The position numbers and the translations under genes are program-made. The notes below the pieces were generated by a model, which was not told the origin of the DNA, did not search any database, and saw only the letters and a program-made list of their open reading frames with translations. Positions 1 to 7,532 of a stretch of 64,000 nt of DNA are shown piece after piece. The DNA lies in NCBI RefSeq assembly GCF_047785965.1, contig NZ_JBLOBF010000003.1, positions 62,001 through 126,000 of the forward strand. Reading direction: 5' to 3'. The stretch comes from Caldisericum exile_A. GTDB lineage: Bacteria > Caldisericota > Caldisericia > Caldisericales > Caldisericaceae. Each line of letters opens with the position of its first letter. Within the stretch, counting starts at the first letter, position 1.

Positions 1-29
1 AGGGGGGTTGTTGCCCCCTCAAAATATTT

Positions 30-59
30 GTCATATCGAGCGAAGCGAGATATCTCCTC
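30..59 (+). repeat. Hairpin unit, ATATC/GATAT type
   Basis: After GTC, the unit folds as stem ATATC/GATAT, a GA/GA mismatch pair, stem GC/GC and loop GAA. The inner seven bases GCGAAGC match the DNA mini-hairpin known to be unusually stable. A second copy lies on the minus strand at 35674-35702. Confidence 0.75.
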
Positions 60-191
60 TGTTTATATTGAAGGGGTAAAAATACCTATCTTCCAACTTT
101 CCCAAAAAGAGGAGATTTCTCCGTCGTTTACGCTCCTTCGAAATGACAATCGATGGAAGGTGTACATTCTCTTTCAAACTTCCCCAAAGGA

Positions 192-304
192 GGAGATTTC
201 TCCTCACTACGTTCGTCGAAATGACAATTATTGGAAGAGGGCATATTCTCTTTCAAACTTCCCCAAAGGAGGAGATTTCTCCTCACTACGTTCGTCGAAA
301 TGAC
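192..304 (-). repeat. 79-base tandem duplication of an ATTTC/GAAAT hairpin unit with its linker
   Basis: The hairpin at 192-225 recurs identically at 271-304, and the preceding linker (about 173-191 and 252-270) is also repeated, giving a period of 79 bases. Each unit reads, on the minus strand, stem ATTTC/GAAAT, GA/GA, C-G pair, GA/GA, AC/GT pairs and loop GTA. Two copies with identical linkers suggest a recent local duplication. Confidence 0.8.
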
Positions 305-337
305 TGGATGTGTTCATTCCGAAGCCAATTTTCATTT

Positions 338-372
338 GTCATTCCGAAGTGGCAAAGCCACGAGGAATCTCC
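338..372 (+). repeat. Hairpin unit, ATTCC/GGAAT type with GTGGC/GCCAC inner stem
   Basis: Outer stem ATTCC/GGAAT, GA/GA mismatch with one bulged A, inner stem GTGGC/GCCAC, loop AAA. The copy at 12355-12387 is the same except for loop GTA, so the only internal difference falls in the loop. Confidence 0.75.
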
Positions 373-537
373 AATATTAGAAAGGGGGTACCCCCTTTTC
401 TAACTTACCCCCTAAGGCTTCCCTCCAACTTCCCCAAAAGGAGGAGAATCCTCGTCACTTTGTTCCTTGGATTGACAATTCTTTGGTGTATTTTTGGGAA
501 AGTATCGAGGGTCTTAAAGTTTTTTTCAATTTGGTAC

Positions 538-566
538 TTGCAAAAAATTAAAAAGTGTGTAATAAT
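538..566 (+). promoter_or_regulatory. Putative promoter of the Fur-family gene
   Basis: A TTGCAA at 538-543 lies about 17 bases upstream of an AT-rich AATAAT element near 561-566. It is immediately downstream of the repeat locus and close to the ATG at 574. No clear Shine-Dalgarno sequence separates it from the start, so the mRNA may be nearly leaderless. Confidence 0.35.
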
Positions 567-573
567 ATATACC

Positions 574-1011
574 ATGATGAAAGATAATATTGAAATAATT
601 TTAAGAAAAAATGGGCTAAAGGTAACGAAACCGAGAGTAGAAATTTACAAGTTTCTTAAGAGTACCTATTCTCACCCAACGGTTGAAGAAATTTTTAATA
701 ATGTTAAACAAACAATGGACAAAATAAGTTATGCAACAGTTTATAATGTGCTCAATGATTTTATTGAAAAGGGACTTGTAAAGGAAGTTTCTACCTCGGA
801 AGATGCAAAAAGGTATGATGGGCATATTGAACCACACGTACATCTAATTTGTAAAGTGTGTGGAAAAATTGAAGACCTTTATATAGATCTTTCAGATGTT
901 GAGAAGGAAATTAAAGAAACCGGCTTTAAGGTTGAGGATATTGCCTTAAATGTTTACGGCATTTGCAAAGATTGCCAAAGTAAAGCCCACCATAGTATAA
1001 AAAGTAAATAA
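574..1011 (+). CDS. Fur/PerR-family metal-dependent transcriptional repressor
   Basis: A 145-residue cytoplasmic DNA-binding protein of the Fur superfamily, which senses metal or peroxide and represses iron-homeostasis or oxidative-stress genes. An N-terminal winged helix spans about residues 1-80 (TKPRVEIYKFL, HPTVEEIF, ISYATVYNVL). The dimerisation and metal domain follows with His84/88/90 and two CxxC pairs, Cys93/Cys96 and Cys131/Cys134, the usual structural zinc site. Length is typical. The start is placed at ATG 574 (577 is equally possible); an in-frame extension to 310 runs into repeat sequence and is rejected. The His pattern resembles PerR, but PerR, Fur and Zur cannot be separated here. 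The gene stands alone, followed by tRNA-Arg. Confidence 0.9.
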   Translation: MMKDNIEIILRKNGLKVTKPRVEIYKFLKSTYSHPTVEEIFNNVKQTMDKISYATVYNVLNDFIEKGLVKEVSTSEDAKRYDGHIEPHVHLICKVCGKIEDLYIDLSDVEKEIKETGFKVEDIALNVYGICKDCQSKAHHSIKSK

Positions 1012-1022
1012 GTAGTCTATTA

Positions 1023-1097
1023 GCGCCTGTAGCTCAACGGATAGAGCAATGGCCTCCGGAGCCATGAATAGGAGTTCAATTCTCCTCAGGCGCGCCA
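1023..1097 (+). tRNA. tRNA-Arg (anticodon CCG)
   Basis: Full cloverleaf. The acceptor stem GCGCCTG (1023-1029) pairs with CAGGCGC (1087-1093), followed by discriminator G and an encoded CCA. The D stem is GCTC/GAGC and the anticodon stem ATGGC/GCCAT with loop CTCCGGA, giving anticodon CCG, which reads CGG. The T-arm carries GTTCAAT. It lies 11 bases after the Fur-family gene. Confidence 0.96.
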
Positions 1098-1107
1098 ATA
1101 TTTTTGT

Positions 1108-1132
1108 GCCCCTGTTTGTCAGGGGCTTTTTT
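1108..1132 (+). terminator. Intrinsic terminator after tRNA-Arg
   Basis: Perfect 7-bp stem GCCCCTG/CAGGGGC, loop TTTGT, then six T residues, directly downstream of the tRNA CCA end. Confidence 0.92.
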
Positions 1133-1194
1133 GATTGTGCTTTTAAAAATTAAATTTATGCGTAAAATATAAAAACTTATTTTGGGAGGTTTTG

Positions 1195-2382
1195 ATGGAT
1201 GCCTTTGAAAAGATAAAAAGAAAAACAGTTGAGATAATAAATGAGGACGAATTAAAAGAGCGTCTTGCAAGTGGAAAGAAATTAAGAGTAAAACTTGGTG
1301 CAGATCCCACTGCCCCAGATCTTCACCTTGGACATTATGTAGTCCTTCGTAAGTTAAGGGATTTTCAAGAACTTGGACATCAAGTTGTTTTTATTATAGG
1401 AGATTTTACTGGGCTTGTTGGTGATCCGTCTGGAAGGTCAAAGACACGACCACCCCTCTCAAAAGAGCAAATACAAGAAAATGCGAAGACCTATTTTGAT
1501 CAGGTATTTAAAGTACTTGACAAGGAAAAAACCGAAGTGCGCTTTAACTCTGAATGGTTATCAAAAATAACTTTCGAAGATTGGTTTAGACTATGCGCCA
1601 ATTTTACCCTTGCAAGGATTCTTGAGCGTGATGACTTCCAAAAACGTTTTTCGCAGGATATTCCCATATTTTTCCATGAATTGTTTTACCCAATAATGCA
1701 AGCATACGATTCTTATGCAATTGATGCCGATGTAGAACTTGGAGGAACAGACCAAAAATTTAATCTCATAATGGGAAGGCATCTACTTGAGGTTAAAGGA
1801 AAACCTCCTCAGATTGCAATTATTGTGCCAATCTTACGTGGGCTTGATGGAGTTCAAAAGATGAGTAAAAGCCTTGGAAATTATGTAGGGATAACAGAAG
1901 ATCCAAAGACAATGTTTGGAAAAATTATGTCCATTCCAGATGACCTTATCTCAGAGTACTATTATCTTGTCCTTGATGTTGATGATGAAAAGGCAAAGGA
2001 AATAGAAGAAAGTATAAAAGAAGGAAAGGTCAATCCAAGAGACCTTAAACTTGAACTTGCAAAGGGTATTGTTGAAATTTTCCATGGAATTGATGAAGCT
2101 CAAAAGGCCTATGATAACTTCATAAAAGTTTTCAGTAAAAGAGAGCTGCCAGATGAGATGCCCGAACTTCACATTGAAGAATTTGTAGAAGATGGTGTTG
2201 TTGATATTGTGAATCTTCTTGTGAGCCTAAAAATCCTTCCCTCAAAAAGCGAGGTTAAAAGACTTATTGAGCAAGGCGGATTAAAAATAAATGATGAGAA
2301 GATTGAAAATTTTAAAGTAAAGGTAAATAACGGAGACATTTTAAGAGTTGGCAAAAGACAGTTTTTTAAACTCGTATTCTAA
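1195..2382 (+). CDS. tyrS: Tyrosyl-tRNA synthetase
   Basis: A 395-residue class I synthetase that attaches tyrosine to tRNA-Tyr in the cytoplasm. The Rossmann catalytic domain carries the HIGH-type motif HLGH at residues 44-47 and KMSKS at 222-226. A C-terminal S4 RNA-binding domain starts near residue 335 (ILPSKSEVKRLIEQGGLKIN). ATG 1195 is preferred: GGGAGG lies at 1184-1189, about five bases upstream; a TTG at 1192 directly precedes it in frame. No T-box leader is visible in the 60 bases between the tRNA terminator and the start. The last 35 bases overlap the following transporter gene. Confidence 0.97.
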   Translation: MDAFEKIKRKTVEIINEDELKERLASGKKLRVKLGADPTAPDLHLGHYVVLRKLRDFQELGHQVVFIIGDFTGLVGDPSGRSKTRPPLSKEQIQENAKTYFDQVFKVLDKEKTEVRFNSEWLSKITFEDWFRLCANFTLARILERDDFQKRFSQDIPIFFHELFYPIMQAYDSYAIDADVELGGTDQKFNLIMGRHLLEVKGKPPQIAIIVPILRGLDGVQKMSKSLGNYVGITEDPKTMFGKIMSIPDDLISEYYYLVLDVDDEKAKEIEESIKEGKVNPRDLKLELAKGIVEIFHGIDEAQKAYDNFIKVFSKRELPDEMPELHIEEFVEDGVVDIVNLLVSLKILPSKSEVKRLIEQGGLKINDEKIENFKVKVNNGDILRVGKRQFFKLVF

Positions 2383-3553
2383 AGAAAATTTTAGTGCGAT
2401 TGTTTTTAAAAACAGGAATTTTTACGCTGCAATTCTTGTTACAATTACGGCAGTTTTAGGTATTTCGAGTTTGTCTTCTGCGCTGCCTAAAATTGCACAG
2501 TCTTTTGAAATTGATGATGCCTCTTCGGGACTTATTCTTCTATTTTTTACTCTTCCTGGAATAGTTTTTTCGCCAGTTTTGGGGTTCTTTTCTGATAAGG
2601 TTGGAAGAAAAATTATTCTTTCAATTGCACTATTTATTTTTGGGCTTGGCTTTCTTGGTTACTTTGCAAATGATTTTAAAGCGCTTCTTATTATTCGCTT
2701 TGTCCAAGGCATTGGTGCATCAACTTTACTATCCCTTAATGTTGCAATCCTTGCTGATACATTTGAAGGGCGTGCCTTAAAATTTGCACTTGGAATGAAC
2801 GGTGTTGTAACATCAATTGCACTTACTTTATTTCCAATTTTAGGGGGAGTACTTTCAGATATCAATCCAAGAAATCCGTTTTTGCTTTCACTTTTTTCTT
2901 TTGTTTCGCTTATTTTACTGCTTTTCCTTCTTGAAGACAGAGCTATAAAAAAGTCAGAAAATGAGATTAAAGTTCCAATAAGAAATGCCGTTAACGATGA
3001 CCTTATTTTTGTATTTTTAGGTACAACTTTTACCTTCATAGTGCTTTATGGAGCATATCTTAACTATTTTTCATTTTTAGCAAAATATAGGTTTGAAATG
3101 TCATCAACTCTTACAGGTGTTTTTATCGGTATTTCTTCTTTTATTTCGGCAATAGTTTCATATAAAATTGAGCGTATTACTGAATTTTTCAGAGACGAAG
3201 TTGTATATGTAAGTGGTTTTGTATTTTATGCGTTGTCTATGATACTTTTCTACATTTCAAAAGATTACATTTTTCTTACACTTGGTTCTATGTTTTTCGG
3301 TGTTGCGCAGGGCATTAATATAACTCTTACTCCACAACTTCTAAATAAATTTTCAAAAGAGGAATTGAGGGGTTTAATAATGACAGCAAACGGTTCAATG
3401 GTAAATTTAGGGCAAACAATTGGACCACTTATATTTAGTTTTGCTTATAGAATGTTTAAATTAAATGGCGTATTTATTTTGGGCTTTCTTGTGGCGCTTT
3501 TAGGTCTTATTTTAACTTTTAAACTTGCAGTTAAGAACCCTTCAAACCCTTAG
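2348..3553 (+). CDS. Major facilitator superfamily transporter, multidrug-efflux-like
   Basis: A 401-residue integral membrane protein with about 12 hydrophobic helices, from FYAAILVTITAVLG near the N-terminus to GVFILGFLVALLGLILTF at the end. The loop between helices 2 and 3 carries GFFSDKVGRKI, the MFS A-motif, and RFVQGIGAS resembles the helix-4 signature. The substrate cannot be named; the layout resembles 12- or 14-helix drug or metabolite exporters. The start is a TTG at 2348 inside the tyrS coding region, since no in-frame ATG precedes the first helix. Translation is probably coupled to tyrS. Its 3' end overlaps the convergent patatin gene by 23 bases. Confidence 0.85.
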   Translation: MAKDSFLNSYSKENFSAIVFKNRNFYAAILVTITAVLGISSLSSALPKIAQSFEIDDASSGLILLFFTLPGIVFSPVLGFFSDKVGRKIILSIALFIFGLGFLGYFANDFKALLIIRFVQGIGASTLLSLNVAILADTFEGRALKFALGMNGVVTSIALTLFPILGGVLSDINPRNPFLLSLFSFVSLILLLFLLEDRAIKKSENEIKVPIRNAVNDDLIFVFLGTTFTFIVLYGAYLNYFSFLAKYRFEMSSTLTGVFIGISSFISAIVSYKIERITEFFRDEVVYVSGFVFYALSMILFYISKDYIFLTLGSMFFGVAQGINITLTPQLLNKFSKEELRGLIMTANGSMVNLGQTIGPLIFSFAYRMFKLNGVFILGFLVALLGLILTFKLAVKNPSNP

Positions 3554-4367
3554 CCAGTAGACTTTCTTTACCGATGGTATATCCGATTTTTATAATCTCC
3601 TCTTTTTTATCAAAATCAAATATATCAAAGTTTAACGGGATTTGAATTAGGTAATCTGCTTTTGCAAGCTCATCTATGTAGAGGGTGTCAAGCGTTATAT
3701 CAAGTACCCTTAAAATAATATCAAATGCGTTTCTAAAGTTTTCTTTTCTTCTGAATGTTTGAAGTGTGTTTACATCTACAAGGATTACTTTTTCTGCTCC
3801 CATTTCCTTTGCAACATCAACTGGCGCATTACTTAAAATACCTCCATCTGCAAGAAGCATTCCATCTTTTTCTAATGGTTCAAGATATGGTGGAATTGCA
3901 CCCGTTGCATACATTGCTTCATAAAGTTTTCCTGAATTTAGAGTGATGAGGCGCTCTGTAATAAGATCAACTGCAACGCAAGAAAATGGTATTTTTAAGT
4001 CTTTGAATTCTTTGTCTTGAGTTATATCTTTAAAGACTTTTCTTATTTTTCTTCCAGAGTCAAAACCCAACTTTGTAAAAAGAGGTATAAGAGACGTTTG
4101 CTGAACTACTGTATTAAGAATTTTGTTTTCCTTTTGTGAATAGAAAAAACTTCTAATTTCGAGAAGTTCATTAAAATCGAGTTTTGAAAGCATATTCTCA
4201 AGATCTTTTGCTTCAATCCCAAGTGAATACATTGCACCTATAATACCACCCATTGATGCACCAGTAATAACATCAGGATGAATTCCAATTTCTTCAAGGG
4301 CTTTAAGAACTCCAATATGTGCAAGTCCTCTTGCGCCACCACCTGATAAAACTAATCCTAATTTCAC
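3531..4367 (-). CDS. Patatin-like phospholipase (RssA/YlbK type)
   Basis: A 278-residue serine hydrolase of the bacterial patatin family. GGGARGLAHIG forms the oxyanion-hole loop, GASMG contains the nucleophile Ser38, and DGG at 174-176 supplies the dyad Asp. Family members act as acyl hydrolases or lysophospholipases with a Ser-Asp dyad; the natural substrate is usually unknown. There is no signal peptide, so it is probably cytoplasmic. The start lies nine bases after the metallo-beta-lactamase-fold gene with a strong AGGAGG, so the two are co-transcribed. Confidence 0.9.
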   Translation of the reverse strand: MKLGLVLSGGGARGLAHIGVLKALEEIGIHPDVITGASMGGIIGAMYSLGIEAKDLENMLSKLDFNELLEIRSFFYSQKENKILNTVVQQTSLIPLFTKLGFDSGRKIRKVFKDITQDKEFKDLKIPFSCVAVDLITERLITLNSGKLYEAMYATGAIPPYLEPLEKDGMLLADGGILSNAPVDVAKEMGAEKVILVDVNTLQTFRRKENFRNAFDIILRVLDITLDTLYIDELAKADYLIQIPLNFDIFDFDKKEEIIKIGYTIGKESLLAKGLKGS

Positions 4368-4376
4368 ATTTACCTC

Positions 4377-5135
4377 CTAAAACTCTACTGTGAGTCCATC
4401 ATATGCTGCAATTACTTCAATTCCATATTTATTTGAGAGTGACTCTGCAACTTTCTCAGGATTTGCTCGAAGCATTGTCATTCCGAAGTGAGTCATTATA
4501 ACCTTTTTAGGGTTTGAGTATTTTATAAACTTTTCAACATCAGAAATTGATAAATGCATTACTCCTTCTTTTTCGGAAAGGCGAACCACATTTAATATTA
4601 GATAATCGGAGTCTTTATAGTAATCAAGAAGTTCATTGAAAAATAGCGTATCAACAACAAATGAAACAGTTTTTTCCTCAATTTCAAATCTTATCCCGTA
4701 TGTCTCTGCGGTGTGGTTATGCTTAAAAGAAGTAAATTTTATATCTTTGAATTCAAAAATACCTTTATGTTTTAAGGTAAAAATCCCTTCAAGATATGGT
4801 TTTAAGAATGGAAGAATTACTCTATTTTCTGAATTGAGCGCTTCGTCTGTTGTAAAAAGAGCCCCAGATTTTTTTAAGCCACCTTCTGTTATAGAATCAA
4901 TAATTATATTTGCATCAGTTGAGTGATCGAGATGAATGTGCGTAAGAATAACTCCATTAACTGTTTCAATTGGAATTTTTGGACGAGCAGAGGCAAGTCT
5001 TAAGAGTGTTCCAGGTCCAGGATCCAAAATTAGAGTTGCATTTTTGCTTTTTATAACTGTTCCTGCTGAGTAGCGAAGTTGCTTTGCAACTACAAATCGT
5101 GCACCCGCAGTGCCTAAAAATTTTATTAATGCCAT
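4377..5135 (-). CDS. Metallo-beta-lactamase-fold hydrolase (RNase Z/PhnP-like)
   Basis: A 252-residue cytoplasmic hydrolase. The metal-binding HxHxDH motif is THIHLDH (His66, His68, Asp70, His71), with later metal ligands likely in VVDTLFF and MTHFG. The layout resembles RNase Z or PhnP-like phosphodiesterases, but no flexible exosite arm is evident, so the substrate is left open. The start ATG has no Shine-Dalgarno sequence and lies just past the aspB terminator, so leaderless or read-through translation is possible. It heads a two-gene unit with the patatin-like gene. Confidence 0.85.
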   Translation of the reverse strand: MALIKFLGTAGARFVVAKQLRYSAGTVIKSKNATLILDPGPGTLLRLASARPKIPIETVNGVILTHIHLDHSTDANIIIDSITEGGLKKSGALFTTDEALNSENRVILPFLKPYLEGIFTLKHKGIFEFKDIKFTSFKHNHTAETYGIRFEIEEKTVSFVVDTLFFNELLDYYKDSDYLILNVVRLSEKEGVMHLSISDVEKFIKYSNPKKVIMTHFGMTMLRANPEKVAESLSNKYGIEVIAAYDGLTVEF

Positions 5136-5140
5136 GATAT

Positions 5141-5160
5141 AAAAGGGGGCTTAAGCCCCC
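5141..5160 (-). terminator. Terminator after the aminotransferase gene
   Basis: GGGGGC/GCCCCC stem around TTAA (5145-5160), followed on the minus strand by TTTT (5144-5141). It lies 15 bases past the aspB stop and only six bases before the next start codon at 5135. The same stem recurs at 33621 and 60739. Confidence 0.8.
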
Positions 5161-5174
5161 TCAATATATGAATC

Positions 5175-6341
5175 CTATATGATCTTTTCAATTGCTTGTT
5201 TTACTCTCTTCAAGCCTTCAATAATGTTTTCTTTGGAAGTTGCGTAAGAGAATCTCAAATAGCCTTCACCATATTCACCAAATGCAGTGCCTGAAAGCGT
5301 GCAGACGCCTGCTTCATAGAGAAGATAATCTGCAAGTTCTTTTGAGGATTTTCCGACTTTCTTTACGTTAGGGAATGCATAGAATGCTCCCTTTGGCATC
5401 TTAACAGAGAATCCAGGGATTTCATTTAAACCTTGAACAATCAAATTTCTTCTTTCCTCGTATTCTTTTCTCATTCTTTCAGGCTCATCTTGTGGGCCAC
5501 GAAGAGCTTCTATACCTGCCATTTGCACAAATGTTGCAACGCAAGAGAATGAATTTACAGCAACTCTCTTAAGTGCTTCAATTACTTCCTTATTAGCAAC
5601 AGCATAGCCTAATCTCCAACCTGTCATTGCATAAGTTTTTGAAAATCCATCAAGAATTACTGTCCTTTCTTTCATGCCAGGAAGCGATGCAATACTTACA
5701 AATTTTCCTTCGTAAATGATTCTCGAATAAATTTCATCAGAAAGTATCATTATGTCATTTTTCTTTGCAATGTCTGCAATAAATTCAAGGTCTTCATAGG
5801 AAAGTATGCCACCTGTTGGGTTCGCAGGTGAGTTAATGACAATGAGTCTTGTTTTTGGAGTTACAAGCTTTTCAAATTCTTTCCTATCAAAGGCAAAGTC
5901 ATTTTCTTCTCTTATGGGCATTGGTACAGGTTTTGCACCAACAAGCCTTATCGCCGATTCGTAGATTGGATAACCTGGATTTGGATAGATTGCTTCATCT
6001 CCCTCGTCAAGTAAGGATAACATCGTTCCAAAAATTACATCCTTACCACCTGGAGTAATGATTACTTCATCTGGTGTTACCTTAATATCTCTCGTCTTTG
6101 AAATGTATTCTGCAACTGCCTCTCTTAACTCAAGAATTCCCTGTGTTGGTGAATAATGGGTGTAATTTTCTTTAATTGCTTTAATTCCTGCTTCTTTTAC
6201 ATTTTCTGGGGTGTTAAAATCTGGCTCACCAATTTCGAAGTGAATTACGCTTTTCCCCTGTCGCTCAAGTTCTTTTGCTTTTGCAAGCATTTCAAAGGCA
6301 GTTTCAGTACCTGCTCTTTGAATCATTTTTGATATTTTCAT
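5175..6341 (-). CDS. aspB: Class I aspartate/aromatic aminotransferase
   Basis: A 388-residue PLP-dependent fold-type I aminotransferase (cytoplasm), most like bacterial aspartate aminotransferases of the AspB/AspC Ib subgroup. The PLP Lys is Lys235 in SKTYAMTGWRLGY; NPGYP (121-125), NSPANPTGG (170-178) and SDEIYS (201-206) are the other cofactor and substrate motifs. It transfers amino groups between aspartate or a similar amino acid and 2-oxoglutarate; exact specificity is not readable. The start has a good GGAGG. It has its own promoter overlapping the gcvT stop, with a perfect palindrome just downstream of the -10 box. Confidence 0.92.
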   Translation of the reverse strand: MKISKMIQRAGTETAFEMLAKAKELERQGKSVIHFEIGEPDFNTPENVKEAGIKAIKENYTHYSPTQGILELREAVAEYISKTRDIKVTPDEVIITPGGKDVIFGTMLSLLDEGDEAIYPNPGYPIYESAIRLVGAKPVPMPIREENDFAFDRKEFEKLVTPKTRLIVINSPANPTGGILSYEDLEFIADIAKKNDIMILSDEIYSRIIYEGKFVSIASLPGMKERTVILDGFSKTYAMTGWRLGYAVANKEVIEALKRVAVNSFSCVATFVQMAGIEALRGPQDEPERMRKEYEERRNLIVQGLNEIPGFSVKMPKGAFYAFPNVKKVGKSSKELADYLLYEAGVCTLSGTAFGEYGEGYLRFSYATSKENIIEGLKRVKQAIEKII

Positions 6342-6362
6342 TTTTTAAACCTCCATAAAATT

Positions 6363-6382
6363 TTGTTAAATTTCTTTAACAA
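6363..6382. promoter_or_regulatory. Perfect palindrome at the aspB promoter, probable operator
   Basis: Inverted repeat of the 8-base half site TTGTTAAA and its complement TTTAACAA, four bases apart. It lies on the transcribed side of the TATAAT at 6386-6391 and upstream of the aspB start, the position of a repressor site. Half sites resemble the TTGTTAA of clostridial-type Rex operators, but the centre is two bases longer than the usual 18-bp form. Confidence 0.6.
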
Positions 6383-6385
6383 TTT

Positions 6386-6413
6386 ATTATACAAATTATT
6401 GTCTAAATTTCAA
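6386..6413 (-). promoter_or_regulatory. aspB promoter
   Basis: On the minus strand, TTGAAA (6413-6408), a 16-base spacer and TATAAT (6391-6386). The -35 box overlaps the gcvT stop codon. Confidence 0.65.
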
Positions 6414-7531
6414 ACTTTTTTCTTGCCTGCTTTTGGTTCAATAAAAGGCATTTCAATCACTTCAAGTTCAAAGACCCTGTTCCCGTCTTTTATAATTAAA
6501 CGTGTTCCTAAATCTCTGTACTCTAATTTTACATAACCTAACGCAAGGATTTCATTTCTTACAAACGACATATTACCCGATGTGATATGACCAATTTCAT
6601 TGCCATCTTTGCTATAAATTTTCATTCCGTGTCGTGGTACTCCACCTGATAGCACCTTAAAACCTGTAAGTTTTCTTTTAATACCCTCTTTTAAGATATT
6701 TTCTAAGGCAGATTTACCAATAAAATTTTCCTTATCCATTTTTACTGCAAAATCCTGCCCTGCTTCAAACGGGTTTATTGTCTCGTCGATATCGTTTCCG
6801 TAAAGCCAATAACAGACTTCAAATCTTAGGGTATCTCTTGCTCCAAGTCCAGCAGGTTTAATGCCATATGGTTTGCCTTTTTCAAGTGCTTCATTCCAAA
6901 TATGAACGATATCAATAGGTTTTGCATAGATTTCAAAACCATCTTCGCCTGTGTATCCTGTTCTTGAAATGAGAACATTAACATTAAAGAGTTTTCCATA
7001 TGTTGCCTTAAAGTATCCAAGTTTTTCAAGCGGAGTTTCTCCTTCAAAGTAGTTCTTCAAAAATTCTTCTCCTTTAGGTCCTTGTATTGCAACTTCACCG
7101 TAGTCATCTGTTTTTCCTTCAATTTCTACATTAAAATTCCCCTTATGGTCGAGTACAAATTTAAGGTCTTTTTCATAGTTTGAAGCGTTTACAACAAGGA
7201 GGACAAAGTTTGAGTCAAGATTATACACAAAAAGGTCATCAACTTCTCCCCCATGTTCATAACACATAGGTGTGTATTTTACCCTTCCAAGTTTCATATC
7301 AAGGACACTATTTGTAACTAAGTAGTGTGTGAATTTGAGTGCATCGGGACCTTTAATTTCAATTTCACCCATATGGGATACATCAAAGATTCCTAGAGCA
7401 TTTCTTACTGCAAGGTGCTCTTCTTTTATGCTTGTGTATTTGAGCGGCATTTCAAAGCCTGCAAAGGGCACCATCTGTGCATTTAATTTGAGGTGCTCCT
7501 CATAAAGCGGGGTTCGTTTAAGATTTTCCAT
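6410..7531 (-). CDS. gcvT: Aminomethyltransferase (glycine cleavage T protein)
   Basis: A 373-residue tetrahydrofolate-dependent protein that releases ammonia from the aminomethyl group on lipoylated H protein and forms 5,10-methylene-THF. Family hallmarks are present: HAQMVPFAGFEMPLKY-like N-terminus (here LNAQMVPFAGFEMP), FDVSHMGEIEI, DDLFVYN, RTGYTGEDGFEIY and GLGARDTLR. It ends an operon with hutI and ftcD (one base from hutI); gcvH and gcvP are not in the window. The neighbourhood ties it to folate one-carbon flow from histidine. A role in the complete glycine cleavage system depends on genes elsewhere. Confidence 0.93.
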   Translation of the reverse strand: MENLKRTPLYEEHLKLNAQMVPFAGFEMPLKYTSIKEEHLAVRNALGIFDVSHMGEIEIKGPDALKFTHYLVTNSVLDMKLGRVKYTPMCYEHGGEVDDLFVYNLDSNFVLLVVNASNYEKDLKFVLDHKGNFNVEIEGKTDDYGEVAIQGPKGEEFLKNYFEGETPLEKLGYFKATYGKLFNVNVLISRTGYTGEDGFEIYAKPIDIVHIWNEALEKGKPYGIKPAGLGARDTLRFEVCYWLYGNDIDETINPFEAGQDFAVKMDKENFIGKSALENILKEGIKRKLTGFKVLSGGVPRHGMKIYSKDGNEIGHITSGNMSFVRNEILALGYVKLEYRDLGTRLIIKDGNRVFELEVIEMPFIEPKAGKKKV

Positions 7532-7532
7532 T

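Larger units (their letters stand above)
1..540. repeat. Intergenic hairpin-repeat mosaic, locus 1
   Basis: This stretch holds no credible gene; open frames across it only reflect the repeats. Hairpin units begin GTCA on one strand and are seen at 30-59 (outer stem ATATC/GATAT), 112-147 (degenerate, reverse), 192-225 and 271-304 (ATTTC/GAAAT, reverse), 338-372 (ATTCC/GGAAT with inner stem GTGGC/GCCAC) and 443-476 (AATCC/GGATT, reverse). A G-run/C-run hairpin lies at 1-20 and a palindrome with TTAGAAAGGGGG arms near 377-404. Similar modules recur at 12300-12510, 35180-35870 and 50760-51300. The locus directly precedes the Fur-family gene. No transposase or integrase is present nearby. Confidence 0.85.

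Noticed and set aside
192..304. Direct repeats that could suggest a CRISPR array
   Set aside because: Only two copies, the intervening sequence is itself repeated, and units occur elsewhere in both orientations. No cas genes.
28..403. Open frames of 86-91 codons at the left end
   Set aside because: They run through the hairpin repeats, show repeated peptide segments that mirror the DNA repeats, and have no ribosome-binding site.
1133..1194. T-box leader upstream of tyrS
   Set aside because: The gap is about 60 bases and shows no T-box sequence or specifier hairpin.
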